A stretch of DNA of 64,000 nt. Origin: Ectobius pallidus. Taxonomy: Eukaryota > Arthropoda > Insecta > Blattodea > Ectobiidae. The stretch spans positions 178,806,825-178,870,824 of the forward strand of contig CAXKWD010000006.1 of NCBI GenBank assembly GCA_964059195.1. The letters are read 5' to 3'. The position numbers and the translations under genes were made by a program. Positions 1-9,636 of the stretch are shown one piece after another (position 1 is the first letter of the stretch; each line of letters begins with the position of its first letter). Below the pieces are notes generated by a model, which had not been told where the DNA came from, made no database searches, and was given only the letters and a program-made list of their open reading frames with translations.

Positions 1-568
1 TTTCTCCTCGTGCAACAACAATGTGCATGCTCATGCGCATTACGGGATGCTACAAAACAAAACTTTTTGTGTTAGTCTTTCTAACTGTGAAAATACTGAG
101 GCAGTAACTGTAATAGTTTCTGATATATAATTATTTCTTTTTCGTCAGGTCTTTCCCGGACACGGTGTATTTTGAGATTTGCCTAAATTTAGACAAAAAC
201 CATTGGCCTGAAACGATTTTGCTGCTTCACTGTGCACACTTTTCGTATTATCAATTAATACATTCATATTTTCATTTGAAGAATAGAGGGTGGTATCATC
301 TGCAAATGTTATTGAATTGCTACTGATATTTCCAGATAGATCATTTATCTTCATCAAGAATAATAGTGGGCCTAAGATGGATCCCTGTGGCACTCCACAG
401 TTAATTTGAGCAGTGCGAGAACTGATCATCCATGCTTTGTATATATGTATGTGTATAGGCCTAGGTATATATTCAGGGTGGAACATCTAAAAGCTGATTA
501 AAGCTGAATTGTTATATCCCATATTGATTGCAGTTCCTAATAATTGTGAATCGTATTGTTTGTTGCAG
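1..568 (+). other. ADI1 intron (partial), 3' part
   Basis: Inferred intron upstream of the first visible ADI1 exon. It ends in a pyrimidine-containing tract and TTGCAG at 563-568. No ADI1 coding sequence is visible to its left, so the preceding exons are outside the window. An antisense reverse-transcriptase fragment occupies about 150-455. Confidence 0.75.
150..455 (-). pseudogene. non-LTR retrotransposon reverse-transcriptase fragment
   Basis: The minus-strand reading contains GVPQGSILGPLLFL, then INDL, then the catalytic-site-like FADDTTL. This is the order of palm motifs in Jockey/CR1-type reverse transcriptases. Only about 90 residues of the palm are present. There is no endonuclease, thumb or 3' tail, and the match fades into unrelated sequence at both ends, so it is a dead fragment. 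It lies antisense in an ADI1 intron. The family is secure as non-LTR; the clade is not. F for Y in the YADD motif is common and not itself inactivating. Confidence 0.8.
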
Positions 569-748
569 CTACGTAATTTCTTCACGGAGCACCTGCACAC
601 CGATGAGGAAATAAGGCTGGTTCTGGAAGGTTCCGGCTATTTCGATGTTCGGGACGGGAATGATGAATGGATTCGTATTGAAGTGGTTCCTGGGGATATG
701 ATTGTGATCCCGGCTGGGATATACCATCGCTTCACATTGGATTCCAAG
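569..748 (+). CDS. ADI1: acireductone dioxygenase, internal exon (cupin core)
   Basis: This 180-bp exon starts in phase 0 after TTGCAG and ends AAG|GTTAGA, also phase 0. It encodes 60 residues of acireductone dioxygenase, which oxidises the acireductone of the methionine salvage pathway in cytosol and nucleus; the bound metal (iron or nickel in studied members) decides the product. The cupin metal ligands are all present: HLHTDEE supplies two His and a Glu (exon residues 8, 10, 14) and GIYHRF supplies the third His (residue 53). The 45-residue gap between first and last His equals that in vertebrate ADI1. GSGYFDVRD is also typical. There are no stops or frameshifts, so this is a living gene. 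The conceptual ORF running on to 769 is intron read-through. Earlier exons are off the left edge. Confidence 0.95.
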
Positions 749-869
749 GTTAGATATCACATTCCGTGATGAACAGCGTATCAGTAGATAGTCTGACGTA
801 GCTCACTCGCTACTCATGTTGAGACAACTGAATACACAATCTATAATAATAAAACGAAGTGTCTGTCTA

Positions 870-1250
870 TCTCTCCGCGATGCCCAGAAATCTGAAATTT
901 TAAACATAGACCGAAGAGGAAAAAAGAACAGCATATAGGCCTAAATGGGCAAACATTGCTCGATTTGGACCAAACTCACTGTGCAGGGGTTTTTTGGGCC
1001 AGGGAACTCGAATCTGAGTTTGTTTTTCCCATGCTGCGCTTTCTAATCTTGGAATTCACTTCGAAGCCGGATTTGTAGCTGTTTCATTAATTATTAATTG
1101 TTTAGTTTAGGCCCATGAATGTTTCGCGTGCAAGTTTTAATAAATATGTTTTAATTATTTTGCTCTTAATTTTTAATATTGAAATTAAATATATAAATAA
1201 ATAAAATAGGTTAAAAAACCCTTAAGGGCAATGGCCTTCTGCGCAGGGAT
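870..1250 (+). repeat. dispersed Helitron-family fragment
   Basis: Shares a characteristic block (GGCCTAAATGGG..., CAGGGGTTTTCTGGGCC-like, GAACTCGAAT, TTTTTCCC) with copies near 41150, 44580, 53150, 61980 and 63000. In those copies the block lies upstream of a terminus CACCTGCTAGT. Here the 3' terminus is missing. The family assignment rests on the better-preserved copies. Confidence 0.5.
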
Positions 1251-1485
1251 ATCTAAACTGTTTTTCCTTGCCTTTCCCAATAGTGTAACTGTTTTGAAAA
1301 GTTATGATGGAATTTTCACAGTGAAGTTATAAACGTAATGTGAATTGACTAACACGCTTAGTTACTCCACTTACCAAATTTTTGGTAGGACATGTTTCGT
1401 ATGTCAACTACCGGTCCTTGTTTGCTAGAAGAAACTCTATGTATGCGGTGGTTTTAAGTACTTGTGCAGACTGTCTTCAGATAAA

Positions 1486-1517
1486 AATTATTATTATTAT
1501 TATTATTATTATTATTT
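1486..1517. repeat. (ATT)n microsatellite
   Basis: About ten uninterrupted ATT units inside the ADI1 intron. Confidence 0.95.
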
Positions 1518-1745
1518 AAAAAAATGTCAAAATTTACTTTCAAATTCTTTCATGTAGATTTTTCCCAAAATTAAAACTTTTGCAGGTGTGTGGACTGATT
1601 TCAGTAATGTCTCTCATTGTAATACTTCTTAAAACTCAACAGTATGCAAATTAATCAAACCAAAGCAAAAAAAAAAATTGTTTCATATCTTGCTCGTTAT
1701 TACTGATTGAGTATTTGCTTTGAAAAGTGTGAAATGGCAACTGAA

Positions 1746-1746
<1 letters not shown>

Positions 1747-1802
<56 letters not shown>

Positions 1803-1917
1803 TGTCTCTGTCCTGACTGAATGAATGAATGACTGACTGACTGACTGACTGACTGACTGACTGACTGACTGACTGACTGACTGACTGACTGACTTACTTA
1901 CTGACTTAATGACTGAC
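1747..1917. repeat. compound (CT)n-(TA)n-(CTGA)n microsatellite
   Basis: About 23 bp of CT, about 32 bp of TA, then about 100 bp of imperfect CTGA units. The same CTGA motif recurs at 26968-26992 at the equivalent place in a related element, so it is part of the transposon rather than an independent expansion. Confidence 0.9.
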
Positions 1918-2652
1918 AAAGAACGTAAAGCCTAAACTATAATAGGCAGAGACTTGGAATTTTGGCAGTACCTTTTTTTCATAATGTAAGTGCCCACTAA
2001 GAAAGGCTTTTAAAAAATTTTGATTTTAAATGCCAAAAATCGTTTTGAGGATATGAAATATCTTTTTACACAGAATTATCAAATCCAAATCACATTCCAT
2101 GTACATTTCTCGTGATAACAGTATACTGTTGGCATTGGTCTCAGGTAGCTTTGAAAATAAATGATACGGGACTTTGACAAATTAGAGAAGCTATCAATAG
2201 AATTCATTGGTGTAAATAAATATTGAAGAGTGAAATTCACGAAAATAATGCACAATGTGATGCAGTCACATAACTTTTTCTATCCTGGACATGGAAAATA
2301 TCATTTCTCACTTCACATTTTGATGTAGAATAAGAGGTCGTATTGCAAGGACAGGATTTTCAGTTGTTTCACTCTGAGTTTATGCCAACTAGTAAGTTAT
2401 GCCATATCAGAAGTCTAAAAAATGCTATCCACTGATACGTTATTCATAGCTGTAGGCTTTGTACTTCTAGTTGAGAAATGTGGATGTTTATCATAGGCCC
2501 TAAGCATGTAAAAGGTGACAAAATAGGATGGAACGTTTATGTGAAAATGATGTCAGTGTTAATAAATATAACATTTTAATTATTTTTCTGTTAAATAAAT
2601 AATTTAAACAAAACATCTAACGGTTGAGTAAATAATCGTGGGCACCTGCTAG
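1747..2652 (+). mobile_element. Helitron-like element in ADI1 intron
   Basis: It begins at a TC-rich (CT)n run, followed by (TA)n to about 1800 and a GACT/CTGA array at 1816-1917. It ends GGGCACCTG then CTAG|T at 2649-2653. A start with TC, an end with CTRR inserted before T and no target duplication are Helitron traits. The body (1930-2530) matches 26990-27240 and 51180-51600. The final 100 bp match the copy ending at 41533. No Rep/helicase coding is present, so it is non-autonomous. The 5' boundary is uncertain because it lies in microsatellite. The reverse reading gives a Ser-Val-Gln repeat ORF that is not a gene. Confidence 0.55.
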
Positions 2653-2698
2653 TAATATATATTGTCTGTTAACATGATCTCCATTGTATGTGTTACAG

Positions 2699-2824
2699 AA
2701 CTACATCAAAGCAAAGCGATTCTTCATTGGAGAGCCGGTGTGGACTCCGCACAACAGACCTGTCGACAACATGGAGTGCAGACAACTGTATCTTCAAAAG
2801 CTCAGCAAACTTCTGCAACAGTAG
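2699..2824 (+). CDS. ADI1: acireductone dioxygenase, last coding exon
   Basis: The exon follows TTACAG in phase 0 and encodes 41 residues, then TAG at 2822-2824. It begins [15 protein letters not shown], the family's KAxRLFxGEPVWTxxNRP block, which packs the C-terminal strand and helix of the cupin fold, and closes with a short leucine-rich tail ending LLQQ. Joined to exon 569-748 it gives a continuous, undamaged C-terminal half of ADI1. Length and end point fit the family, so TAG is the true stop. Three bases after it, GTAAGT (2828-2833) is a consensus donor, so the 3' untranslated region may be spliced. No AATAAA is evident immediately downstream. Confidence 0.93.
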   Translation, partial: NYIKAKRFFIGEPVWTPHNRPVDNMECRQLYLQKLSKLLQQ

Positions 2825-2940
2825 CGAGTAAGTACAGATACTGTTGCTAGAAGTCATTAAGCATGCAACGCACATTCTTCAGGTTTTTAATAACCAAAAA
2901 GTCATTTTTATAGAAATAAGTAGTAGACCATGTTTGGAGG

Positions 2941-4672
2941 AACGACAATTGGGGTTAGACTGGTGAATTTTGCCACTGGTAGAAATTTAATCGTAAAGAG
3001 TACAAAATTCCCACATTGTGATATTCATAAACACACATGGACCTCGCCAAAGGAATGACTCATAATCAAATCGACCTTGTGCTAATAGATGCAAGGAGGC
3101 AGTCTAGTACAATCGACGTTCAAACTTTTAGGGTGCTGACTGTGATTCGGATCATTATCTGGTAGTTGCGGCTGTTTGGGAGAAACTTAAAAGGAACTAG
3201 GCAAAGTTCTTATATATAGGGGAATTGAACCTGAAAAAGCTAGGTGAAGACCAGAAACGCTTACCGACTCGAGATTTCAAATAGAATTGCAGTTCTAGAA
3301 AACACTGTAGAACAAGAATCTAGGGATGATATGAATATCCATAAAACCTGGGAAAGCATTAAAGACAACATTAAAGTATTCGCAAAAGAAAAATTAGGTC
3401 CACTTCAACTGAAGCCAAATAAACCGTGGTTAGATGATGAGTGTTTGAAATTAGTAAATGCAAGAAAGCCGGCAAAACTACAGTGGTTGCAGAATCCGAA
3501 TGAAACTACTATCGGAAATCTCACCAATGCTAGAACAATTAGAACAAAGAAAAGAAACTATCTCAAAGACAACATAAATGAATTACGGGAAAATAGTAAA
3601 GACAAAAATGTTAGGGTTCTGTACAAGGGAATAAACGAGTTCAAGAAAGATTTTCAATCTAGAATAAATAAAATTCAGGACAATGATGGCACTATACGCA
3701 CGGCTTCGAATAATATTTTGAGTGGGTCAAAGCATTTCTTTAATCAATTATTAAATGTACACGGAGATGTCCAAAGTGAAATATTCACAGCAGAGCCGTT
3801 GGTTGCTGAACCAACTCTAACAGAAGTAGAAACAGCTATAGGTAAACTAAAACCACACAAATCTCCAGGCTTGACCAATATTTATATAATGCGATTCCTT
3901 TCTCTTATGCAAAATAAGCTTGGCGCGTCTCGTTCACAAGAAGAGGATCGAACCCTGCTTCATGTCAATGCTCACAAAATAATGTACAGCCAAATTACTC
4001 ACAGTTCAGCTATAGATAAACTAAAGAATAAAACACAGATTTCCAGGCGTTGACTAAATTCCAGCAGAATTAATTAAGGCAGGTGGGGAAAGATAAAACT
4101 CAGAGATCCATAAACTCATTCTTATGCTTTGGAGAAAGGAGGAATTGCCAAAGGAATGGAAAGAATCTTTTATTATACCGATCCATAAGAAGGGAGATAG
4201 GGCCGAATTTCTCTCTTGTCAACATCGTACGAAATTCTATCTAATATACTTCTGTCAAGATTACGCGGACGAAATCATTGGAGATGACCAATGTTGATTT
4301 AGGCGAAATAGATCAACCATTGATCATATATTTTGTATTCGCCAACTCTTGGTGAAAAAGTGGGAATATATTAAGTCTGTTCACCAGCTATACATAGACA
4401 TCATGGGGACGAAAGACATATCTCAAAATATTGACTGGGAGACCCGAAGGTAAAATGCCACTTAGAAGACCTAGAAGTAGATGTGAGGACAATATTAGGC
4501 TAGATTTAAGGGAAGTAGGATTTGCGAGGGATGATTGGATGGAGTTAGCGCAGATTATGGTTGAATGGCGGGCTCAGGTAAGCGCGGCAATGAACCTCCA
4601 GGTTCCATAAAATAGATAATACTCCTTTAGCTTGCTTAGGAATTGTCTATCGCCTTTGAGTAAGTGAGTAAG
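2941..4672 (+). mobile_element. degenerate RTE/CFDP2-like LINE, internally deleted
   Basis: Reads in order: the end of an AP-endonuclease domain (NFATGRNLIVKST, then HTWTSPKGMTHNQIDLVLID and SDHYLVV, about 2960-3180), an open linker (3244-4053), broken reverse-transcriptase start (AELIKAGGE, WKESFIIPIHKKGD, ISLLST, FRRNRST, about 4050-4350), then directly the extreme C-terminus (GRPEGKMPLRRPRSRCEDNI, RAQVSAAMNL, about 4430-4610) and a tail with AGTAAGTGAGTAAG. Catalytic palm motifs are missing because of a deletion near 4395. It is 5' truncated and frameshifted. It lies just downstream of ADI1 on the same strand. Confidence 0.85.
3244..4053 (+). pseudogene. LINE ORF2 linker between endonuclease and reverse transcriptase
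   Basis: An unusually long open frame (269 codons) containing KPWLDDECLKL, KKRNYL and KPHKSPG-like stretches that lie between the endonuclease and reverse transcriptase in this LINE family. The KPHKSPG segment normally continues into the DxIPAELIK start of the reverse transcriptase. Here it is interrupted by about 170 bp of unrelated sequence before AELIKAGGE resumes at about 4052 in another frame. This is not a host gene. Confidence 0.8.
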
Positions 4673-5270
4673 CTGATGTGTTTCTGTCACCTGTGCTGCA
4701 TTAGCCTGCTTCTGTCTGATTCATTCTGTGATCTGTTTTCCTTGATTTCTTGCATTAGAACGTCTTCACTACAACTTGGTTCTTGTCTGGTCTGTTTTGG
4801 TTGCTCTTTTGTTTGTCCAAAGAGTGGAATTTGGGCCTGGAATTCATCGGATAATGCATAAAAACAAAGAAATATGTAATGAAACGGTGAAATATCACAT
4901 GTTCATAGCTTTAGCGCCATTGAATGCTCTAGTGATACTACAGATTAAAGTTATGAAGTCTTTCCACCTTCAATCAAGTTTATGTTCTTACTTCACCCAC
5001 GATTGTCTTCTTGACTTTATTAACTTCATTATCCATGTCACTTCTTCTTTCTCTTTTTCAACACCTTCACGGCTTTTTGATCACAATTGATATATTTCAG
5101 CGATGCTCTTCTTACCCAGTTCGCTATGGCACCTTCAATTAATTTCACATTTAAATACGGTGTACATGGAAACACCACTTCAACAATACTCCACTGACAA
5201 CGTTCGCAATACTGTGATTACTCCTACACTTGTAGTGCCAATCATGCGACTTCCATGGTCATTGTTGCGG
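4673..5270. other. no supported gene
   Basis: AT-rich sequence. Two overlapping short frames are rich in Cys, Leu and Ser with no recognisable domain. Nothing is supported. Confidence 0.6.
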
Positions 5271-5274
5271 CTTG

Positions 5275-5365
5275 CTGAACCGGAGCGGCTCTTCTCTATC
5301 AAGTAGCTCCTCAGTTTGTGGTATGAGGCTGAGTGCACCCCATTCCAGACCTCCCTACTGCAGCT
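5275..5365 (-). repeat. SINE-1 fragment
   Basis: Contains CTATCAAGTAGCTCCTCA and GAGGCTGAGTGCACCCC. These are internal SINE-1 sequences also seen at 20070-20115 and 46437-46480. Both ends are lost. Confidence 0.8.
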
Positions 5366-5408
5366 AAATGCAACAACCCGCCTGTGCTCAAATACTAATT
5401 TATACTAC

Positions 5409-5560
5409 AGGTGGGTCTTATTGTTTGTAAAATATTATTATTATTATAAAAATTATTAAAGTGTCATATAATTGCTAGTCTTTCACCAAACAGAAATGGC
5501 CCTTGCACTTTAATAATTTTTATAATAATAATAATATTTTACAAACAATAAGACCCACCT
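5409..5560. repeat. perfect hairpin, 55-bp arms
   Basis: Positions 5409-5463 are the exact reverse complement of 5506-5560, with a 42-bp loop. The arms begin AGGTGGGTCTTATTG and carry ATT repeats. Perfect identity suggests either recent insertion of a foldback MITE or ongoing gene conversion. No clear target duplication is seen. Confidence 0.9.
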
Positions 5561-6620
5561 TGGTTTTAGGATGGAAATTTAAAGGGAAAGAAATTTATTG
5601 TGACTCTAAACGAAAAATGTTAAAGGGAATAATATACTTCGTTGCATAAACAAATTATAACCTTGTACAGTGGAATCGGTGTAAATCACTTCTAACTTAA
5701 AACCTGCATTGTACGAAAATCTCTTCTGTACAGGTGGCATCGCGTAAATTTTAACAACTGAGCTCATTTCTCATGACAGACTGAATACTTTTACACCCTC
5801 TAACCCTCAATTCAGCATACAGTAAGTGTAACAGGACAAGGCATGTAGAGGTCATTGCCTTCCATCCGGCATATAAAAGAATTCAACATTCCTCTCTTTT
5901 TGCATGGTATGCCTGGCTTCCAACTACCCTCATTTTACGATTGTGACAACTGCACTGATGTACAGTCTGTGCCAAAATTTCTAAATACCTTTTCGTTTAC
6001 AACACCTTTATAATTATGGTATTCTGGCAATACTTACCATTATTTTAATTTTTTAGTGTACTTTGGACCGTTAGACGCACCCAACTTTCAATGCTCTGTT
6101 TTCAAGGTTAAAAAATGCGTCTTATGGTCCGTAAAATACAGTAATTTTCAGACCAGAATATTATATTAAAATTATAAAATGGGGAGAACTAGAGGCGTAT
6201 TTTACTAACTCACATACACGTGTTGGTTTTTCTGCCGTCATAGGGTTGTTAAACACAAGGAATCATCAAACTGAGAAATAAATAAAGTAAATTCCTTCTG
6301 AATCTGTCAAGGAGACGAACCTACATCTTCACACTCTACATTTGAAATGTTTTGATGAATGAAACTCTTGAAGACTTACAGCTGTCATTGCTACAGTCGC
6401 TGTAGGCGATGGGAATGAATAACTTGGAGTGACATTATGATTCTCTCTTGCAGGAGCTGCACTGGGAACGCTTCAGTAAGAAATAGCAAGGTTTGGGGAT
6501 TCACTATATATCAAAGAATAGAAATAATATAATATAAAGGGAAGCTTTTCTGTACACGAGAGTGTGTTGAATTCTTCACCCGAAACAAAAATGAATCAAT
6601 CTATTGCAATAATGTGACAT
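5561..6620. other. no supported gene; small imperfect hairpin
   Basis: No coding signal. An imperfect inverted pair, GGACCGTTAGACGCA (about 6064-6078) against TGCGTCTTATGGTCC (about 6117-6131), resembles terminal motifs of degraded MITEs. Confidence 0.5.
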
Positions 6621-6814
6621 CTACAGGGACCAGCAGAATAATCTGACGATTTTGAAATGCATATAAAAATAATAAACACCAGTGTAATGCAAAGTTTAAT
6701 GATCACATTTGTTAGAGCAATAATTGCCATTTAAAGTTCTTTCATTAGTTTCTATTTGAATTGAAAATTGTGTCTGATAAATGACGACTACCGTTTTGTA
6801 GACATTCAAGTAGC

Positions 6815-7166
6815 TATTTTAAGTTATCCTGTCCGCCGGCGTGGTCTTGTGGTTAGCGTAGCTGACTACAGATCCGTCGGCCCGGGTTCGATTCCCGGTA
6901 CCTCCTCGGATTTTTCTGAGGTAGGGAGGTCTGGTAGGGGTGCACTCAGCCTCGTGATTCCAAATTGAGGAGCTACTTGATAGAGAAGTAGCGGCTCCGG
7001 TCATGAAAACCACCAATAACGGCCGTGGGTGTCGGCATGCTGACCACATGCCCCCCAATCCTGCCATCTGCCTACGGGAGATGACGCAGCGGTCGGGTGG
7101 TAGGCCAAGTCCCTCCAGGGATGTAGCGCCACGGAGTTTAGTTTAGTTTAGTATTTTAAGTTATCC
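6815..7166 (+). mobile_element. SINE-1 with 15-bp target-site duplication
   Basis: The insert 6830-7151 is flanked by TATTTTAAGTTATCC at 6815-6829 and 7152-7166. Its 5' part is tRNA-like, with an A box around TGGTTAGCGTAGC and a B box GGTTCGATTCC (about 6885-6900), the internal RNA polymerase III promoter. It ends in (TTTAG)n. Other copies are at 19901-20219 and 46284-46587, both with duplications. The short ORFs read from it in both directions are not genes. Confidence 0.92.
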
Positions 7167-7411
7167 AGCGCATGAGGTCTTCCAACATACACTTTTGACT
7201 TGAGTTAACCCCAGAGGAAATAGTCACACATTGTCAGATTCTGGGAGCGAGCAGGCCAAGGGAGGTTACCATTTCTTGACAGAACACGTCCAGGAAACAT
7301 TTCCCATTGAGAGTTTTGCTGTGTGCGCAGTGGACTTCTGATCTGACGATGTGTGATTATTTCCTCTGGGATTATCTCTAGCCAAAGTATACGTTGGAAG
7401 ACCTCACGCAA
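7140..7411 (-). pseudogene. Tc1/mariner-like transposase C-terminal fragment
   Basis: The minus-strand reading gives FPGRVLSRNGNLPWPARSQN, then DYFLWG, a stop where Tyr is expected, then LKSKVYVGRPHALDNL. This is the third-acidic-residue region of a DDE transposase seen in many insect mariner-like repeats. The stop at 7205-7207 and the inverted partial copy on the plus strand (7349-7425) show it is dead. Confidence 0.75.
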
Positions 7412-7690
7412 CTGGATAACTTAAATTAGCTATTCAGAACAAAATAGTGGCAATATTGAAAATAAAACATGCTCATGAGAGCGATGGAAAACTTGAATGT
7501 CTACAAAATGGTAGTCGTCATTTATCAGACACAATTTTCAATTCAAATAGAAACTAATGAAAGAACTGTAAATGGCAATTATTACTCTAACAAATGTGAT
7601 CATTAAACTTTGCATTACACTGGTGTTTATTATTTTTATGTGCATTTCAAAATCGTCAGATTATTCTGCCGGTCCCTGCACATGTTACAA

Positions 7691-8484
7691 ATTACGTACT
7701 TGGTGTTTAGAAACTCATGTAAAACATATCAGAGGGTACAAATAGGCTTCGAGTGCTCACCATGATAATGTAAATACTGTAACAGATGTGATCATATATG
7801 GACATAACTTTTGACTTGTATAAAACTCTGTGATTTTGGAAAAGCATCCATCACAATAATGAAAAATTGAAATATTTGTAACAGGCCTGACATAAAATTT
7901 ATTACAGACTTGAGGCTATATTTTCTAAAGATCGCCTAGCAGTTAGTAATAATGTGATCTAGCATCTGTTAGTCTTCTTGACTCCCCTTGGTATTAGCTG
8001 CCATGTTTGTACTTCGCACGGGGAGAGAGTGACGCCCATTGCTTGATTAGAAACATTCCTATACTTACTTGATGTCAGACGATCCAGAAATTTGTTGGTG
8101 GGACTTGAATGCTGTTCAATACAGTAAGATCTCTCTTTTTATGTTAGGGAGTGGTTTTGCCACTAGACACAACAGAATGTCAGGTGTACAATGAACCAAG
8201 TACATTGACTTTGTTACGATGTTTCTGCAGCAAAATACATTCAGACATAATCTCAGGTTAAAAGTAATGTTATGTCATGTCATGTCAAACCTACCCTCTG
8301 TAGGTCTTCAATGCAAATAGACATATGCAAAACATTATCTGCTCGTATGAACTTTTAGTGGGTGAAAATTAATTCTGAATATTGAGTAGCTTCACACAGC
8401 TGTCGTTGGGAGGAGTTTAGATCTTCTGTACCCAGAGCACATCGGCTGTCACAGTGTTCGGAGTATTGCAGTTAGCCCTATGGG
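7691..8484. other. no supported gene
   Basis: Unassigned AT-rich sequence. It contains a short tandem TCATGTCATGTCA near 8274-8290. No coding or repeat family was recognised. Confidence 0.55.
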
Positions 8485-8779
8485 TAAAGTAAAGTAAAGT
8501 GATCCCTATACAGGCCATGGAGGCCCAGAGGGTTCCAGGAGGTTGAGGCTCCCAGATTTTGTACATTTGGCACATGAAGGTGGTAAGGTTGTCGGCCACC
8601 TTTACACCCAAGATTGCTCCTGGTACTCATTTCTGTTGGAGGCTGAGTCGACCCCAGGGCCATAGTGCCACCAGAAGGATTAGGCCAATTGAAAAATCTC
8701 AACGACCTCATCAAGAATCAAACCCGCGACCTTCCGGTTTGTAGTGCAGCACCTCAACCACTACGCTACGGCGTACCCC
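8485..8779 (-). mobile_element. SINE-3 (tRNA-derived)
   Basis: The minus strand starts GGGGTACGCCGTAGCGTAG with an A-box-like GTAGTGGTTGAGG and a B box GCGGGTTTGATTC. It ends in (CTTTA)n at the low-coordinate side. This layout (pol III boxes at one end, simple tail at the other) is that of a SINE. Only one copy is in the window. ORFs across it on both strands are incidental. Confidence 0.75.
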
Positions 8780-8900
8780 TCTCACTATGGGAGCAGATAA
8801 TATTACCCTTCTCTGCTCTGTATGTTACTGCCCGACGTTGATTCCTTGTGGAACATAACAAACACGTTTTCACTCACTTACAATTCATGTGAGCTGCTAA

Positions 8901-9419
8901 TAGGTTTGTTCGCAAAGCAGTCAGAAACCAGGAACATATCGTTCGCGCATGCGCTCTTTCTCCACACGCGTTCGCAAAGCGAGAATCCGTGATTCTGATT
9001 TCAATCTTCTGTTCGCAAAGCTCTCACGGACAGTTTCTGTACTATAAGAAAAGTTTGCAGGCTCTAGCATGAATTGTTATCAGAGACATGCGCAGTAACC
9101 TATTTTCACGCGCCTGACTCCTCCCTCCTATAACATTGCGCCAGATTTATAAACATAGGCTACTTATATGTATGAATAATGGAAGATAATTAAAAGTTTC
9201 CCAAAATATAGATTATATTGTTGATGTATATTGCATTTATAACATGTCAAAGGGAAATATATATTTTATTTGCATATCATATCGATTAAATGCAGAAACT
9301 ATCGATTCCAAATTCTTCTAACCGTTCGCAAAGTGCAAATCACGGGTAAGTTACAGACTGGACATGCGCAGTACAACAAATTCTCAAGCGGTCACGGATT
9401 TGCTTTGCGAACAAACCTA
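8901..9419. mobile_element. MITE with repeated GTTCGCAAAG motif
   Basis: The ends are TAGGTTTGTTCGCAAAGCA and its reverse complement, a 19-bp terminal inverted repeat. GTTCGCAAAG recurs at 8908, 8970, 9011 and 9324, and inverted at 9403. ACATGCGCAGTA occurs twice. Repeated subterminal motifs are typical transposase-binding arrays. Only a TA could be the target duplication. The family is not assigned, and there is no coding capacity. Confidence 0.75.
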
Positions 9420-9636
9420 GTATTTTGCCTGTATCTATCTGTAATGAAGGCATATCGATATGCAAAATTTGAGGGTGGGTTTCGTACAATTCCCTCTTAA
9501 GCAATTATGGCGGCATCCACCTGCCAGTCCATCATGTAGTGCAGCACCACCTATTATAATGATGTACTGTGTGTGTTGAATTCTGTACAGATAAAAAGCT
9601 TAAATTGTAATATTTTAATGGAGCATACAAATATTG

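Larger units (their letters stand above)
749..2698 (+). other. ADI1 intron, GT-AG, 1950 bp
   Basis: The intron starts GTTAGA at 749 and ends TGTTACAG at 2698, joining two phase-0 exons. Its contents are almost all repeat: a Helitron-family fragment (about 870-1250), an ATT run (about 1490-1516), and a Helitron-like element (1747-2652) whose 3' end lies only about 46 bp from the splice acceptor. That closeness could place the branch point next to transposon sequence. Confidence 0.9.
6625..7690. mobile_element. long inverted-repeat (foldback) element with transposase-derived arms
   Basis: About 195 bp at 6627-6812 reappear inverted at 7492-7685 with few changes (for example AATAATCTGACGATTTTG and GATAAATGACGACTACC). 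A second inverted pair lies inside: 7155-7205 and 7360-7425. Both inner arms encode the same transposase segment, DYFLWG followed by LKSKVY-like sequence, pointing at each other. The left arm lacks about 60 bp found in the right arm, and a SINE splits it. The element appears to be an inverted fusion of two transposon 3' regions. The superfamily is Tc1/mariner-like from the coding fragment. Confidence 0.75.

Noticed and set aside
1683..1919. Minus-strand ORF rich in Ser-Val-Ser-Gln and Ile-Tyr repeats
   Set aside because: It is the translation of the CTGA, TA and CT microsatellites in a Helitron-like element.
6768..7067. ORFs on both strands (ending ALSLVIPN; starting MAGLGGMWSACRHP)
   Set aside because: Both lie within SINE-1, which recurs at 19901 and 46284; frames are incidental to a pol III repeat.
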